This document shows, piece by piece, positions 1-12,732 of a stretch of DNA of 64,000 bases. The notes under the pieces were generated by a model. That model was not told the DNA's origin. It saw only the letters and a list, made by a program, of their open reading frames with translations, and searched no databases. Origin of the DNA: Flammula alnicola (taxonomy: Eukaryota; Basidiomycota; Agaricomycetes; Agaricales; Strophariaceae). The stretch covers positions 62,001 through 126,000 of the forward strand of contig JADNRV010000001.1 of assembly GCA_015499995.1 (NCBI GenBank). The letters are read 5' to 3'. The stretch's first letter is position 1, and each line of letters begins with the position of its first letter. The position numbers and the translations under genes were made by a program.

Positions 1-2873
1 TTGGAACCCGTGTTTATTATCACACCACCGACATCACCGCTCGTTTCAGCGCGCGACGCTAGCTCTGGCTCACTCACCCGCGAGTCATCTATGAAACGCT
101 CACACCGACGGCATTCTACCGCGAATCTGTTGACGAGCCCGCCTGCGGCTGGCCCTCTGTCGCCGCGGCTGACGTCGAATCAGCCCTTATCTCGGACCAC
201 ACCCACGTCTATAAAGGATTTTGACATCATCAAGCCGATCAGTAAAGGTGCCTTCGGATCTGTCTTCCTTGCGAAGAAAAAGGCGACAGGCGACTACTAT
301 GCGATCAAGGTCTTGAAAAAGGCGGACATGATTGCGAAGAATCAGATCACGAACGTCAAGGCCGAACGCATGATCCTCATGAAACAGGCTGAGTCTCCTT
401 TTGTCGCGAAGCTTTATTTTACTTTCCAGAGCAAGGATAATTTATATTTGGTCATGGAATACCTTAATGGAGGGGATTGTGCTGCTCTCATCAAGTCTCT
501 TGGGTGCCTACCGGAGGAGTGGACGAAGAATTATATCGCGGAGGTCGTTCTTGGCTTGGAATACTTGCATCAACGGGGTGTCGTCCATCGGTTCGTGATT
601 TATTTTAGGTTCTTAAATTATGCTGACTTTCTTTAAAAATAGTGACCTGAAACCGGATAATCTGCTCATCGACTCTCATGGCCATCTGAAGCTTACAGAT
701 TTCGGACTCAGCAGGATTGGTTTGCTCGGTCGTCAGACTCGCGAGGGCCAACTTGGCCGTCCTCTGACAAGATACAGCTCGAGATCGCGGCCACCCTCGA
801 TGGACTCGGCCTACTTAGCCTCTCCTCTCGTATACCCCGACCCAACAAGTGGAGGTTCGTACTTTACACAGCGGACAAATATGGTTCCTCGTGTAGGAAA
901 CAGCCCTTATCAACTCCCCACAGATGATTATAGCGAGTCGAGCGGTTCAGAATCGGTCTCTGGTCTGCACGCTCGGCGGAGCATCAAGCTCGCGGACAGC
1001 CCGTTGCAGTCTTTTGCGACGGAGCTGACGACAGATCTCCGTTCTCATTCAAACTCGAGCGCTGGAACGCCGCCTGGTGAGCAGAAGTTCGTTGGGACCC
1101 CGGATTACCTTGCCCCGGAAACTATTCTTGGTCTACGCGGTGATGATGCTGGTGTCGATTGGGTACGTGCTCTAATCGCGTCTTTTTCTCCGTGGAATAT
1201 CGCAGTTGATATATGAATGATTATTGTATAGTGGGCCCTGGGTGTTATCACTTATGAATTTTTGTACGGTATCCCTCCGTTCCATGCCGAGACCCCCGAG
1301 AAAGTTTTTGAAAACATTCTTTCGGGTCATATCGAATGGCATGAAGAGTGGATCGAGTTTTCGCCAGAGGCTCGCGATTTTATGCAGGCATTAATGACTA
1401 TCGATCCCAACGAGCGACTTGGTTCGGGTGGCGCGGATGAAGTCAAGGGCATCCATTCTTCGCTGGGATCGATTGGGAGAAAGTCACGACGACCGAAGCT
1501 GCATTCATCCCACAGGTGACAGACCCTGAGTCAACTGATTATTTCGATCCTCGTGGCGCTATACCCCAGCTCTTCCACGACGACGAGCCGGTTGCTTTGC
1601 ACAACCTTGACAGCCCCACCGGTAGCTCCAGCATGCCTCCGCCTTCCATGCCTGTGCCCATCGCTGGTCGAGAAACTCCTCTATCTGGCGGAAGCGACGA
1701 TTTTGGTTCATTCAGTTTCAAGAATCTGCCGATTTTGAAGCAGGCCAATGATGATATGATACGGAAGATCAAGACGGAGCAGATGGCACCTATTACCCAC
1801 CCATTGACCCATGCATTGACTGAGCCTGCAAGTTTCCATCAACGGAAGCGGAGTGTGTCATCGCGCATCAAGAAACCTCCCAGTGTCGTCACCACGATGG
1901 AACCGAAGATGCCAGCCGGCCCACCGTCGCCTGCTACTTCGACTTCTTCTTCAATCGCATCGTCTCCGTCGCGGTCAAGTCTGCCTCCTCCGACTCCAGG
2001 CAGTGGCAGTGGTCATGCTCGAAAGCCCTCTGAATACGGTGCTGTTGAAAGATTCAAGCTGAGCCATATGGAAGGTGTAGATCGACGAAATTCAATGCCC
2101 AGTCGACTACGAACGGCATCAGTTTCGAGCGCAGGAGATGGCTCTGGCTCCGAGACATGGCAATCTGCAGGCTACGGCAGTCAACAAGAGTCCTTTACGC
2201 CTCCATCTTCTGTTCATTCGATAGACTTGAGGAAAGGTCCAGATCCAGCAGACCGTGCTGTGACCGTCTTGCTTGCAGAAGACAACCCTATTACTGCGAA
2301 GATCATCGAGACACTGCTGATCCGTTTGGGTTGCCGGTGTGTTGTGGTTGCAGATGGTTCTGAGGCGATCAGTGTTGCGATGGGGGATATCAGTAAGTTA
2401 TTTTTCCTATTTATGGTTGAATTGTCATTCAAATCAACTCTGTAGAATTTGATTGTATCCTTATGGACCTCCAAATGCCAGTTCGTGAGTTTTATATCTT
2501 CATATCTCTTCGAGTACTCTTTCTAATCCAAGGCATATATAGTGGATGGAGAAGGCGCTGCACGTTACATCAAGAGTACGAACGGGAAGAACACGAATAC
2601 TCCCATCATTGCTGTTAGCGCTTACAGTGGTACTGATCCCAACGAAACGAGCAACGTCTTTACAGCCTCCCTTGCCAAGCCCTTGCAGAAGGCTGATCTC
2701 ATAGGTAAGCGAACCTTTCTGAGTGGTTTTCGATTCCAGTCTGACAACCGCCATCTCTAGCGGTTATGCGCCAACTCGGTTTCAAAACTTCACCCATGCG
2801 AGGCGGGGCAGTGCATCACAAAGTTATGGCTTCTCATACTACCCACCCCGCTCACACTGTTGTTTCTGCATGA
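1..2873 (+). CDS. rim15: Rim15-like AGC protein kinase with C-terminal response-regulator domain, 5' partial
   Basis: This is the 3' part of a large nutrient-signalling kinase that in yeasts controls quiescence downstream of TOR and PKA; the start lies outside the window. Visible kinase motifs are the P-loop GAFGSV, YAIKVL, HRDLKPDN (across an intron at 591-642), DFGLS and [10 protein letters not shown] long Ser-rich insert separates DFG from GTPDYLAPE, as expected for the Rim15/Cek1/Greatwall group. After a low-complexity linker comes a receiver domain with LLAEDN, the phospho-acceptor Asp in ILMDLQMP, the Ser of AVSAY and the Lys of AKPLQ. Exons: 1-590, 643-1162, 1232-2392, 2446-2484, 2543-2704, 2761-2873. 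One base is missing near 1448-1450: frame 2 reads to EVKG and frame 1 continues with [12 protein letters not shown], the normal AGC C-lobe. An extra C restores the frame. Identity is sure; the frameshift is probably a sequence error. Confidence 0.9.
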
Positions 2874-3432
2874 ACATGATTCGTTCTACGTTCCTTATGT
2901 CTGTGTTTATGCTCTTTGGTTTTCCCCTTTTTTACAACCCCCATGCCCTACTTGTCATTTTCGTTCCGCTCTGATATCATTTTTCTGCACGCACTATACA
3001 TCCCATCCACCATGATCACATAGCATTTTCTTCTACTCATGAGCATTCCTCCTCACCCATTATCACGTCTTGTAATTTACCATTTAGATACGTTGCAGCA
3101 AATATTACTGCGAGCATGACCTAACCTATTCTTGAACGTGTGAGAGTGATTGACATCCTTGGGCGCTACAGTTCTCGAGCTGAGTGAGACATTGACCTGC
3201 TTTAACTCTTACACCCGCATTCTCACCATCGCCTGGTTCTGCCGCCCTGTCCTCGGACAGCCGTCTTCCAAAGTCATAGATAGTCGTCGATAGTGCTGGT
3301 AAGTCTCTCTTTTGCGATCCACCAAGATCGATATGCACTTCCAGACTGGTCTGGCGGTCCAGGCCAAGGCAGCAGAGATTGACGCCGATAATTGCAGGTA
3401 CATGCGACACAAGACCCCAGCCCCCGATAATT
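2874..3432. other. Intergenic: Rim15 3' UTR and leader of the next gene
   Basis: Pyrimidine-rich, AT-leaning sequence typical of fungal 3' and 5' untranslated regions. I see no RNA gene, repeat or convincing ORF. Confidence 0.6.
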
Positions 3433-6255
3433 ATGGCCCGCAGACCATCCTATCAGACAACCGCAGCGACTTCACCTGCTTCGGAAGGTGTAATCGGCAA
3501 TGGGGCTGCCTACCCACAGGTCCTTGACCCCGAACATGGTCCCCAGTCTATACACAGGTCCGACTTATTCTTTATCAACTCCACTCCTCAGATGAATACG
3601 AGGCAGAACGCTGAGTTCTCCCAGCGATCCCCCAATGCGGCGTCCCCTTCTATATCCAACCAACTATATCCATACCACCAGCAAGCTTTTCACCATTTCA
3701 CACCGCCAGCTCCTGCTGCGCGTCCTCCCCAGAGTTTCTATGCCCAACCGCTTCCAAGCTACACGCAGCGACCGCTAACAGACCTTTCACCCCCGCCAGT
3801 ACCGCCCAAGCCCAAATTCAAACCCATCGTATACCCACCTATAAAAACAACGACGAATTACGACCAGTATGCTGCCGCTCCTCCGCCACCTTTACCGCCT
3901 CTCGCCCCGGCGCCTCCTGTACAAAGTGGAGAAATCACTGCTTCGCCCACCGATGACTCCAACGAACTTGCAATGGCGCTGGCGCTTTCGCAATCCGAAT
4001 CGATCGAACGTCAAAAGTTGCAAGAGGAGTTGAGGAATCAGGAGGAAGAGGATCTGGCCAGAGCACTTGCAGAGTCGATGCTGTCGACTGGAAGCAATAT
4101 CAACCCTTCTGTTGACCCATTTTTCACATCGCCGCCAGAGAGAGTGATATCCTCGTCTGGCACTACAGTGGACGACCCTGGGACAGCAACATCCCCTGCC
4201 CGTGCGCCAGTGGATTTGCCCTCTCAAAGTTCACAAAATGCCACCAGCACTGCTCATCCTACGCCTTCCTCGAATCCCACCTTCCCTGAATTTGGGCGAC
4301 ATGACAAATGGCGTCTACCCGGTCTCTCTGACAGACCACAGGAGGAGGATTCTGCACCTGAGGTCCAATCAGAGCCTATGGGGAGGAAATCACCCACGAC
4401 TCCTTCCTTCCCGTCTTCCTTCAACGACGCAACGCCTGTGACCGCTCGACCTAGACCATCTAGTATCTCAAGTGTATCTTCATTGCCGTACACGCTACCC
4501 GATCCGGAGCCACAAACCCAGAGAGGAGGGAGATCAAATCGCAAGATCGCAAGGACAGTCTACCCTCGTATGCGCAGACAGATGGAACCGAGTTTTCTCC
4601 TAGGAGCATCACACCCCCAGCCTCGTCCGCTGCCTATGCGAACGTTGACTTGATAATTCCTTCTGATTCAGAGGAAACTAATGTCCTCGTCTTCGACGAC
4701 GAAGCGTATGCCCGTCAACTTGCAGCTGAAGAGGAGGCAATGGCCAGACAGGAACAACAATACCCGAATGAAAAGGCGCGTCCGATGGTAGCCTATGGTG
4801 GAGATTCGGGACAACCACTTCCATTGTACACAGCGGATAACCAACAGTATGGTACCATGGATGGACCTATGTCTGGTGACCCATTATATCCAGGCCCCTC
4901 TTCAAACACCACCAACTCTAATGAAACTTCTCAACCTATTCCTATGCACCACCCTATCCCCCAAGTACCCCAAGATCCTCCTCCTCCGATTCCAGAACAC
5001 ACTCGCCCTCCCTTCGGACGTACTCAGCAGGCGAGACCACCGGAATTCGACTTCAGACCTATTTCCTCTCTAACTACCGGACCCAGTCCCTCTATCCCAT
5101 TTTCCCTGTGGTGTATCCATCTCTTGGCAAACACCGTGAATCAGAGTCTGATACGCTGTCTGAAGTCAGCCATCATCTTCTAACCATTCCTCCGCTAGCG
5201 CTCCCCGGTACCATTCTGAACGTGTAAGCAGATGCCACCGTCATACGCGATGAACGTCGACCGTCTTCAGTGGACCTTCTAGCCTACCGCGTGTCGATGA
5301 TAGGCCGTCGGGAAGCGCTCTTCCAATATCAGCTGCTGGTGTCCTGAATGCTAACCATTTCCTAGATCGTGAATTATTACTTGGCGTTTGTACGTCTTCA
5401 AACTTGACCTTCCTCTCCATCTTACTAATAGGATTTTAGCAATTGGATTCAAGCCTCCAGCAATATCAACTGCCCTTGCGCCAATGCAGGATCCTATGCC
5501 AAATATTATTTCACTTCCCTATGCTCGCTGCCCACCTCTGCACCTTCAAGCACCAGATTGGCGCCATCTGCTCCGATTGATGGCTAGGTTAAGCGGAACA
5601 CGGATTGAACCCACCATCGAAGCGATGGCAATCACGAAGACTGATCTCAAGTTGCGCACTGTAGTTCAGTTTATCAAGGTACGATCAGAGATATTCGTCA
5701 CAATGTGAACCAGCTTAACAGTCTTCTCTCTGATCAGCCCCATCCAAACTCTAACGAATGGCGTACAATTCTTTGGTTCACGATTGACCATCCCATCCCT
5801 CCTTCGGCTCCTGGAGCATCTCGGTATCTTTCTGGCAACCCGAATTTGCTGCCATGGTCATATACATTGTCTCCAGTTCCAATGCTGTTGCGCGATGCCA
5901 CAGATACTCAAATATCTAAGACATACACAATACCTGCAACAGGTGCTGTCCCATTACCTACGCTTCCCATTACGTTCCCAATCTCGCCCTATACCTTCAG
6001 GCGGCTCTGGATGCTTCCAGGCGACACTCTGGTGACAGTTCGAGCGGATTGGGCAAATTAGGGAAAGTGGTGCAGATGTGCTATCCCAGCGAACAAACAT
6101 TTTCAGAGTTCGATATACCGGAGCGGTCGAGTGTCTCCCACCTGTTCAAGCGTGTTATTGGGCGTAGCAATAAGGACAAGAAGAAGGGCAAGACGACGAA
6201 TAATGAAGAAACTTATCAACTCGTCACTCCGTTTGTACCAGATGAATGGGGTTGA
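3433..6255 (+). CDS. Ubiquitin-interacting-motif (UIM) protein, hypothetical, with several apparent frameshifts
   Basis: A Pro/Gln/Ser-rich N-terminal half is followed by two adjacent UIM-like helices (core ELAMALALSQSESIE and EEDLARALAESML), which bind ubiquitin in other proteins. A second acidic helix (EAYARQLAAEEEAMARQ) follows. The C-terminal half holds a conserved-looking region (from IGFKPPAIS to FTIDHPIPPS) and a basic tail ending VPDEWG. I do not recognise the C-terminal family. The start is the ATG beginning MARRPSY; an upstream in-frame ATG at 3379 exists. One clear intron lies at about 5391-5438. The reading frame must change near 4515-4545, 5080, 5262, 5683 and 5957, each by a single base. 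At 5683 one extra G joins VVQFIK to TIRDIRHNVNQLNSLL. The protein signal is strong on both sides of every break, so the gene looks real but damaged or mis-sequenced. Confidence 0.6.
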
Positions 6256-6974
6256 CGTGTACATGATTCTCGACTTCAAGCATTTCTTTTCTTTATTTTC
6301 TTTTCTTTCTGTTGGTTTGTTGCTTGACGGTTCATTTGTTTGGTTAATCATACACGCATCATTTATTCCCTAGCTCTCTTTCTGATTTGCGTGGGCTTTA
6401 TTCTTTTTATCTATTCCATTAGATACCTATTCTGTATGCATTTACTTTGTAGTATCAATTGTACTAGTAATAGAGAGATAGTCGTTGTAGAAAATGCCTC
6501 TCAACTTTCCAGGCCAACATGGACCATGTTCAAGTTCGGAATATGATTCCGACTCGCATCAAACTTGCATTGAACCTCCATCATGTGTCGTCGCTTCTAC
6601 TGTGTCGTGTGCCTCCTGCTCTCGAATGCACCTATTGCTCTCACCATTCAAGATGGTAGTTCTCGCTCTTGCCGGTCAGGCTTGCTTCCTTGGCTAAGCT
6701 CGGCCATTGGATGTTCTTTTTATATCCTTTTCAATGCGCTCTTCTGGCCATGGGTGCAAACTTGCTCGGCGCTTTGAATCAAACAGTTGGACCTGCAATG
6801 GGTTGAACTTGAACACTTTCCCACTTTTTGTCAGTTTCATCATCCAACTATGAACAGGCTTGTTGGTGGATCTTGCCTTTCATTCACCCCCTTAAGCTTG
6901 AGGGGTTGACCACTGGTGGAGCAAGCTGAACAAAAATAGTATGAGAAGCAAGTACGCTGCTTCTCGCTTTAACC
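6256..6974. other. Intergenic region upstream of the sugar transporter
   Basis: About 720 bases with T-rich stretches just after the UIM gene and short open frames without coding character. Nothing recognisable. The last part presumably carries the transporter promoter. Confidence 0.5.
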
Positions 6975-9652
6975 ATGGTCCATGATCCCACAGGGGAAAT
7001 CCTAGTGGAGCCATTCTCTTATACCAAAGGCCCAGTAGGAATCGACCCCATTGACTCCATGACTGTCGGGACCATGCTCGAACCGAAACATCGAAACGAC
7101 GAAGATGAAAAGCGTCAAGAAATTTTGCTCGAGGACGCCGAGATCGACTCGTCTGCGTTCAATGCTGAAGTCGATTCATTCAGACTCTCTCTGAGGGGCC
7201 GGAAATTAACTGCAGCCATAGCTTTTGTTACGGGCACAGGCTTTACTCTCTTTGGGTTTGGCACCCTCCAACTTGTTCAAACCACGAGCTATCGCTGATA
7301 TTCGTGTGCATGTCTCTATCTAGCTATGACCAAGGCATCATGTCGTCGCTCCTGACTGCAAAGCAGGTCTGATGTCGTCTTATCGATCTACGTTTCCGCT
7401 TTTTCATAAAACTCGTTGCATTCAGTTCGAGAACACCTTTCCTCAAGTGGTGATTGACGATGCTCACAGGAACCATGCGACACTGCAGAGCCTCCTGGTT
7501 GCCATCTACGTTCGTCGAACCTGTCTTTCATTTCCTCCATAAGGACCTAATTTTTATTGACAGGAAATTGGCTGCTTAACAGGCGCTCTTTCCAACCTCT
7601 GGATTGGAGATAGATTGGGTCGGCGGCGCACAATCGCATTAGGCGGGATTGTTATGATCATCGGCGCTATTCTCCAATCTACATCATTTAGCTATGCACA
7701 AATTCTAGTGGCCCGTTATGTCACTGGTCTTGGGAATGGTCTCAACGTAAGCCACAGGAAAATCGCGTGCTGGGGACATGCTAATTGAATTATGTGTTTC
7801 AAGACGTCGACTGTACCATCGTACCACGCTGAATGTTCACCAGCAGCTCGAAGGGGCGGCTTGATCATGATAGAAGGCAGTCTCATAACCTTTGGTATCA
7901 TGATTTCGTGAGTCAAGTCTTCTCATATAATACTTTCTGACGCCTTTTTGTCAGATATGTAAGTGACTCACTCTATTATTCGTTCTACCTTCGGATCTCA
8001 TTGTTATCTGGGCAGTGGATCGATTTTGCTTTGTGCGTTCCCTTTTTATGTACGAATAAATTCCCAGTGCAGAGATCAATATTCCTAGATTTTGGGCGAA
8101 AGGCTCTTCGGCCCAGTGGAGAGCACCTATCGCTCTCCAGATCATTTTTGCCCTCATTATGGTTATAGCAATCAATTTTGTGCGTCTGGATTGACTAACT
8201 TCTCCTTCTTTACACTCATTTTCTGAACAGCTCCCCGAATCCCCAAGATGGTATGTCGTTGAGTATATGCGCTTGGATTGTTGCTTAAACGACTTTAGGC
8301 TCCTCAAAGCTGGCCGTCCAGCCCAAGCAATGGCAGTGATGTCTGCTTTGGAAGATAAACCTCCTTCGGACGAGAACGTCAAACGAAGTTTTGAAGCCAT
8401 CCGCGAAGCTGTGATAATAGAGGAGCTGGGACGAGATGGAAGTCGTTCCGAGTCAGGTCCACAGAAGCCGAGCAAAACATCTCTTCGAGAGCTCTTCACT
8501 GGCGGCCGCGGGCAAAATTTCCGCAGAGTATGCCTTGGTGTCGCCATTCAGTGTTTCCACAGGTGATTGTATTCTCCTTCATCTGCTGCTTTCACCACAT
8601 GCCATTAATTTCAGATCACTGGGATAAATATCATCACCTATTATGCAGTAAGTCGGGGGCGTTAAGAGTGTGCCTCACTTTTAATGAAAAATACTCCAAC
8701 AGACACTTTGTTCGAACGACTACAAATATCGGATACAAAATCACGAATCATTGCGGCGTGCAACGCCACGGAATATTTCATAGCTTCGCTGTTGCCATCT
8801 TTCTCATCGACAGCATAGGGCGGCGTAAATTGATGTTCTTTGGCTCCGTCGGACAAACTGGCACCATGATACTCCTTGCTATATTGGGGAGTATCAATAA
8901 CTCTGCGTCCAGAGTCATCAGTGCAATACTGCTATTCGTGTTCAATTCCTTCTTCGCCGTGGGATGGCTAGGAATGACGTGGCTATACGTGAGCATCGCA
9001 CCAACAAGCCGTTACAGGCATTTTGACTTTGTACATACCTCAGCCAGCCGAAATTGTTGGACTCCGCATGCGTGGTCCTGCAAACGCCCTGTCCACGGTA
9101 AGGTCTGCCTTTGAATTAATGACTCCCATAGGCTCAGCGAACTGTAATCAGGCCAGTAATTGGACTTTCAATTTCTTGGTAGTTATGATCACCGGCCCTG
9201 CCTTCGAAAATATCTCATGGCGAACGTACATAAGTGGGTACATCACAAACACTCTATTTCAGTATTACTGACATTGCATACCCACCATCCAGTTTTCGCA
9301 ACTCTTAACGCCGCCATTATTCCTGCGGTATACTTTTATTTCCCAGGTAATTGTTGTTTACGCGACTCCAGTTAGTGATACTGAACAGGTAGCAGAAACC
9401 GCTGGACGCTCTCTGGAAGGTAAGTATCGTGGTTGCGAGATCTTGTATATATGCACGGCCTAAGTTTCTTCTTTAGATATGGACATCGTATTCGCTCTCG
9501 CATATAACGAAGGCGTTTCGCCTGTCAGCGTTTCTTTGCGTAAAGACGTACCGGTAGCCGGTTCTGTCGAGGCAAATAGGATTCTGGGCTTCGAGGACAA
9601 CCCAATGCATAGCAAGTTCGGATCCAAGTACTTCAGAATGTATAATATTTAG
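6975..9652 (+). CDS. MFS sugar transporter (fungal hexose/polyol type)
   Basis: Twelve-helix major facilitator of the sugar porter family in the plasma membrane. Motifs in order: FGYDQGIMSSLL, WIGDRLGRRRT (loop 2-3), PSYHAECSPAARRG, LPESPRWL, QITGINIITYYA, DSIGRRKL, PAEIVGLRMRG and PETAGRSLEDMD. The gene has many short introns and includes a 4-nt micro-exon (7955-7958) and a 17-nt exon (8016-8032); both are needed to read SYWIDFALFWAKG. Single-base gaps are needed near 8560 (CAC-AG, one C short of the Gln of the helix-7 motif), near 8701 at an exon start, and near 8796 (GCC, one C short of LLPIFLID). The first intron has a weak GTTTGG donor. Substrate cannot be told from sequence. No catabolic or biosynthetic gene is adjacent. 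Confidence 0.85.
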
Positions 9653-9696
9653 TCAAGCAAGGGGTTATAAATGTCTTGTGGAAGATATATTTTATC

Positions 9697-10551
9697 TCAA
9701 TGCACCGAGTCCGCTGTGGATGACCGTGGCATACTGGCCTGTTTGACTCTAGAATGACGGGCCTGTTCTCTGCGTAATCCGTCCAAAGCTTGTCTATCCA
9801 ACTTTCCATCAGGACTCGCCTGAGAGCCCATGTTCTTCAAGCCTCCAAAACGATCTGGCGGCCAGACAACCATGACAAGTTTCGATTGCAACAGACATTC
9901 AGACACCTTTTTTGTTTGGTTTAAACGAAATACGTGCGGAAGAGAGATGGTATAGACGTACTGGCCCAAAGCGGTTGCTGTCATCGCTCCAAAAAGATTC
10001 ATCTCCTGGTCGATTATCAAGTAAAAGGTCGAAAGACACATGCACTAAACGACGGACCTTCTACCCATATATGGCCTTCGGAATGGTAACCTCTGGGTCA
10101 GGATACGGAGGCAAAGTCCTAACAGTGTCGCCTTCTGTAGCTACAATGCGCTTGATAAGTACGCGCTTTGGGTTTTCAGGTGACCTATTCGTCGCGCAGG
10201 TCAAAACTGGAGACTGCTGAAGTATTGGATAAATTCGAGCTGACCGTAAAGTGACTATATCGTCACGTCTATAGACAGCATCGGGCTCGACATCCTTCCG
10301 AAATAGAGCGACATCCCTCCATTGAGAAGAATTAGGATTGAGGGTTGGCTTCCTAATATCCTTCAATACCAGCATCAGCAACTCTATGTGAAACGCACCT
10401 GCATACTACGTCCACTTATTATCTTGACCTGATAAATTTCGCTAGTGAGGATAACGCCTGTTGGGAGCCAGTAGACTATTGGCCACGATCGTCGGCAGAA
10501 GTCGAGAGTTTTGGAACGTTTTAAGGACGAGAACAATGAGCCGGCCCACAT
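9697..10551 (-). CDS. imp2: Mitochondrial inner membrane protease subunit 2 (signal peptidase S26 family)
   Basis: Membrane-anchored protease that removes sorting signals from proteins delivered to the mitochondrial intermembrane space. Starting at ATG 10551 (MWAGSLF), the protein has one N-terminal hydrophobic segment (IVYWLPTGVIL). Then come the catalytic Ser motif SGRSMQPTLNP, the Lys motif RVLIKRIVATEGD, the GHIWVEG loop, SNRFGPV and the terminal WPPDRFGGL box. That order and spacing are those of Imp2. Introns were placed by phase: one inside SMQ/PTLNP, one with a GTCAGC donor before SPENPKR, and one between FGPV and SECLLQ. A single base is missing near 10070 (GGCC for GGGCC) in the GHIWVEG loop. 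The gene is divergent from the next one over 189 bp. Confidence 0.85.
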
Positions 10552-10740
10552 GTCCAATATCCTTGATCGAGTTTACGGAGCGATTTGATAGGGACCGTCA
10601 GGACGGCTTTAGCCGCGGCCATCACGTGAAGCCGTGTGTTTGTTGTAAATTAAAACTGACTGTTTTTGGTCTTTCAGACTCTATTTCGAGTCTGAATATT
10701 CGACGAGCAATGAGCCCATTTCTTTCTCCCTCATCTCACC

Positions 10741-12732
10741 ATGGGCGAGCGACACCAAGTATACATCATAGCCTGCGTCGTCCTCATGGAAAGCCCGATA
10801 AACCCAACTATCGTTGCATTGGCGCACTGCACATCAGTGGTGCTATGGTACACTACCGCTCCGAGCCATCACTCGTTTTCTGAAGCTGATGAAGCTGAAA
10901 GATCACGCAGAGATTATTCGCGAGGAAGTTCTCGAGCTCAAGGTTTATATGGCAGTACGATGGGCGAGGCTCCTGTTATCCCCGCAATCCCTTGTCCTTT
11001 CACCAGTTTCTTGCTATCGTCTGCTTGGTCTACGGATCTCAGCAATCCAGAGGACATGTATGGGAGTAACACATCGTATCTACCAACAGAATTGGGAACC
11101 CTTGATGCAGGTATGTGTTCCTTCCTTGCTGAAGCCACTCCAGAACAGCATTGTTACCGATACAGTACTCATCCTTTCCTAGATAACAACGACGGTATCA
11201 CTGTTATCGATGTCACCATCCCGAGAAGCCATCATACTGTTTGGTTTTCTTGGACAGGCTGCAACCAATATCGGCAAAGGAATACGTTCGCACATATTAT
11301 CCAGAGACCAAAGACATGGAGGAAGTTGCTCTCAACGCAATCAAGGGTTCTCATACTCAGGCCCAAAAAAATTGGCTTCAGGAGCAAATCGTGATGTCAA
11401 TCTTGCCTGCTTTTGACTCCATCCCTCTCATCTCTATCCATAAGTTGGCCGAAGCTTGGCCAAGTGAATATAAGGCATCCAAGGATTCGCCCCGGAGGAA
11501 ACAGTCATCGAAGTTATAAATGAGTCGGAGCTTCCCTCCTTGACCGATCTTGCTCTTCCACCTGCGCTGGAACTCGCACTTCGCAACGGCGACAACGGCG
11601 ACAACGAAAAGTTCGAGCAACTTCTCTTCTTGCCTGACAAAGCAAGGAAAATCCGTGACATCCTTCGTGCTCAAAGTCCGATGCCTGACGCTGGTGTTTC
11701 TCTTCTTGCAAAACTACTCACGCAGAAGTCAAACATGACAAATTTATTGATTTATCTGGATTCCATCTCACGGGCGAACAGGTCATTGCCGTGCTGCCTC
11801 AGGACGGCGATGTCGAAATCCTCAAACTTTCTCACAATGATCAGGTCAAGATCGACACTGTGGAGAAAGTACTCACCATGTATCCATCACTGCGACGCTT
11901 GGTTCTCTTGAAGACTGGCGTTACGGATGACGATGTTGTGGCCTTGCTCAAGGACAAACCAAAACTCTTCCATCGCATGGAAGCATTTATTCATCCAGCA
12001 TTCATGAAAGGACCTGACGTGAGCAAAATTCCGAGTGCCTTCACATTCGTCTCCTTGCAAGATTTCTATTTCGATGGAGTCCCTACATCCATTTCCCTTC
12101 CTTACTTCACGACTGGCCAGATCGCCCAGGCCCTCACCGATTTTCTCGGCCCATTGGCGGCCAAAAATCCGTACCAATTCATCGACTCTGTGATCTCGGG
12201 ATTCCCATCGCGGGCGCTAATGGCTGCTTGTGCGTCTCAGCTCCGTCGGGAGGGCCAACCCTGGGGAGAACGTCTTGTTTCGATCGTCCCCAACCTGGCC
12301 TACGCTATGATGGCACTGCCAGAGCGCCAAGCATGGAATTTTGTCTTGCGCGACAACCTTGGGGAGTTTCTCTACGGCTTCGTGCGGTGCAACTCGGAGG
12401 CGTTTGATCAGTATGCCAAGGAATGTGAAGAGGTCAGGTCGCATATGAAGGACGCCGAGAACCCTCTCACCCAGGAAGAAGTCGACACCAAACTCGAGGC
12501 ATTGGGGGAAGCCTATACGAGTCGCTTGTACGACATATACGACGCCCGCGACTTCTTTAGGCAGCTGGAATTAGAAGGCAGGGAGCCGCCTGCCCCTGAA
12601 ATGTTGGCCCAGTTGTCCGACATTTTCTCGACGTTGGGTAGTAAGAAAAAAGGTGACTATGGCTTTATGCAGTTGATAACAGCCAGAGAGCTGCTCGTAT
12701 ATATTCAAACACCCTTATTTCTGGATATGTAG
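10741..12732 (+). CDS. Conserved hypothetical protein (basidiomycete-type, unknown function)
   Basis: I do not recognise a characterised family. The start MGERHQVYIIA is followed by segments reading PNYRCIGALHHQWCYG, LPLRAITRFLKLMKLKD, NNDGITVIDVT and a long uninterrupted region from LPQDGDVEILKLSHND to the stop. An intron lies at about 11110-11180. In the first kilobase at least six single bases are missing (near 10782, 10831, 10942, 11221, 11491 and 11718), each at a run of C or G and each restored by one more C or G. The last 940 bp are intact. The C-terminal part is helical and soluble, with no signal peptide or membrane segment. The coherence of the protein on both sides of each break argues that the gene is real and that the breaks are sequence errors. 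Confidence 0.65.

Noticed and set aside
6975..9652. The sugar transporter as part of a metabolic gene cluster
   Set aside because: Neighbours are a UIM protein and a mitochondrial protease. No enzyme of sugar or secondary metabolism is close.
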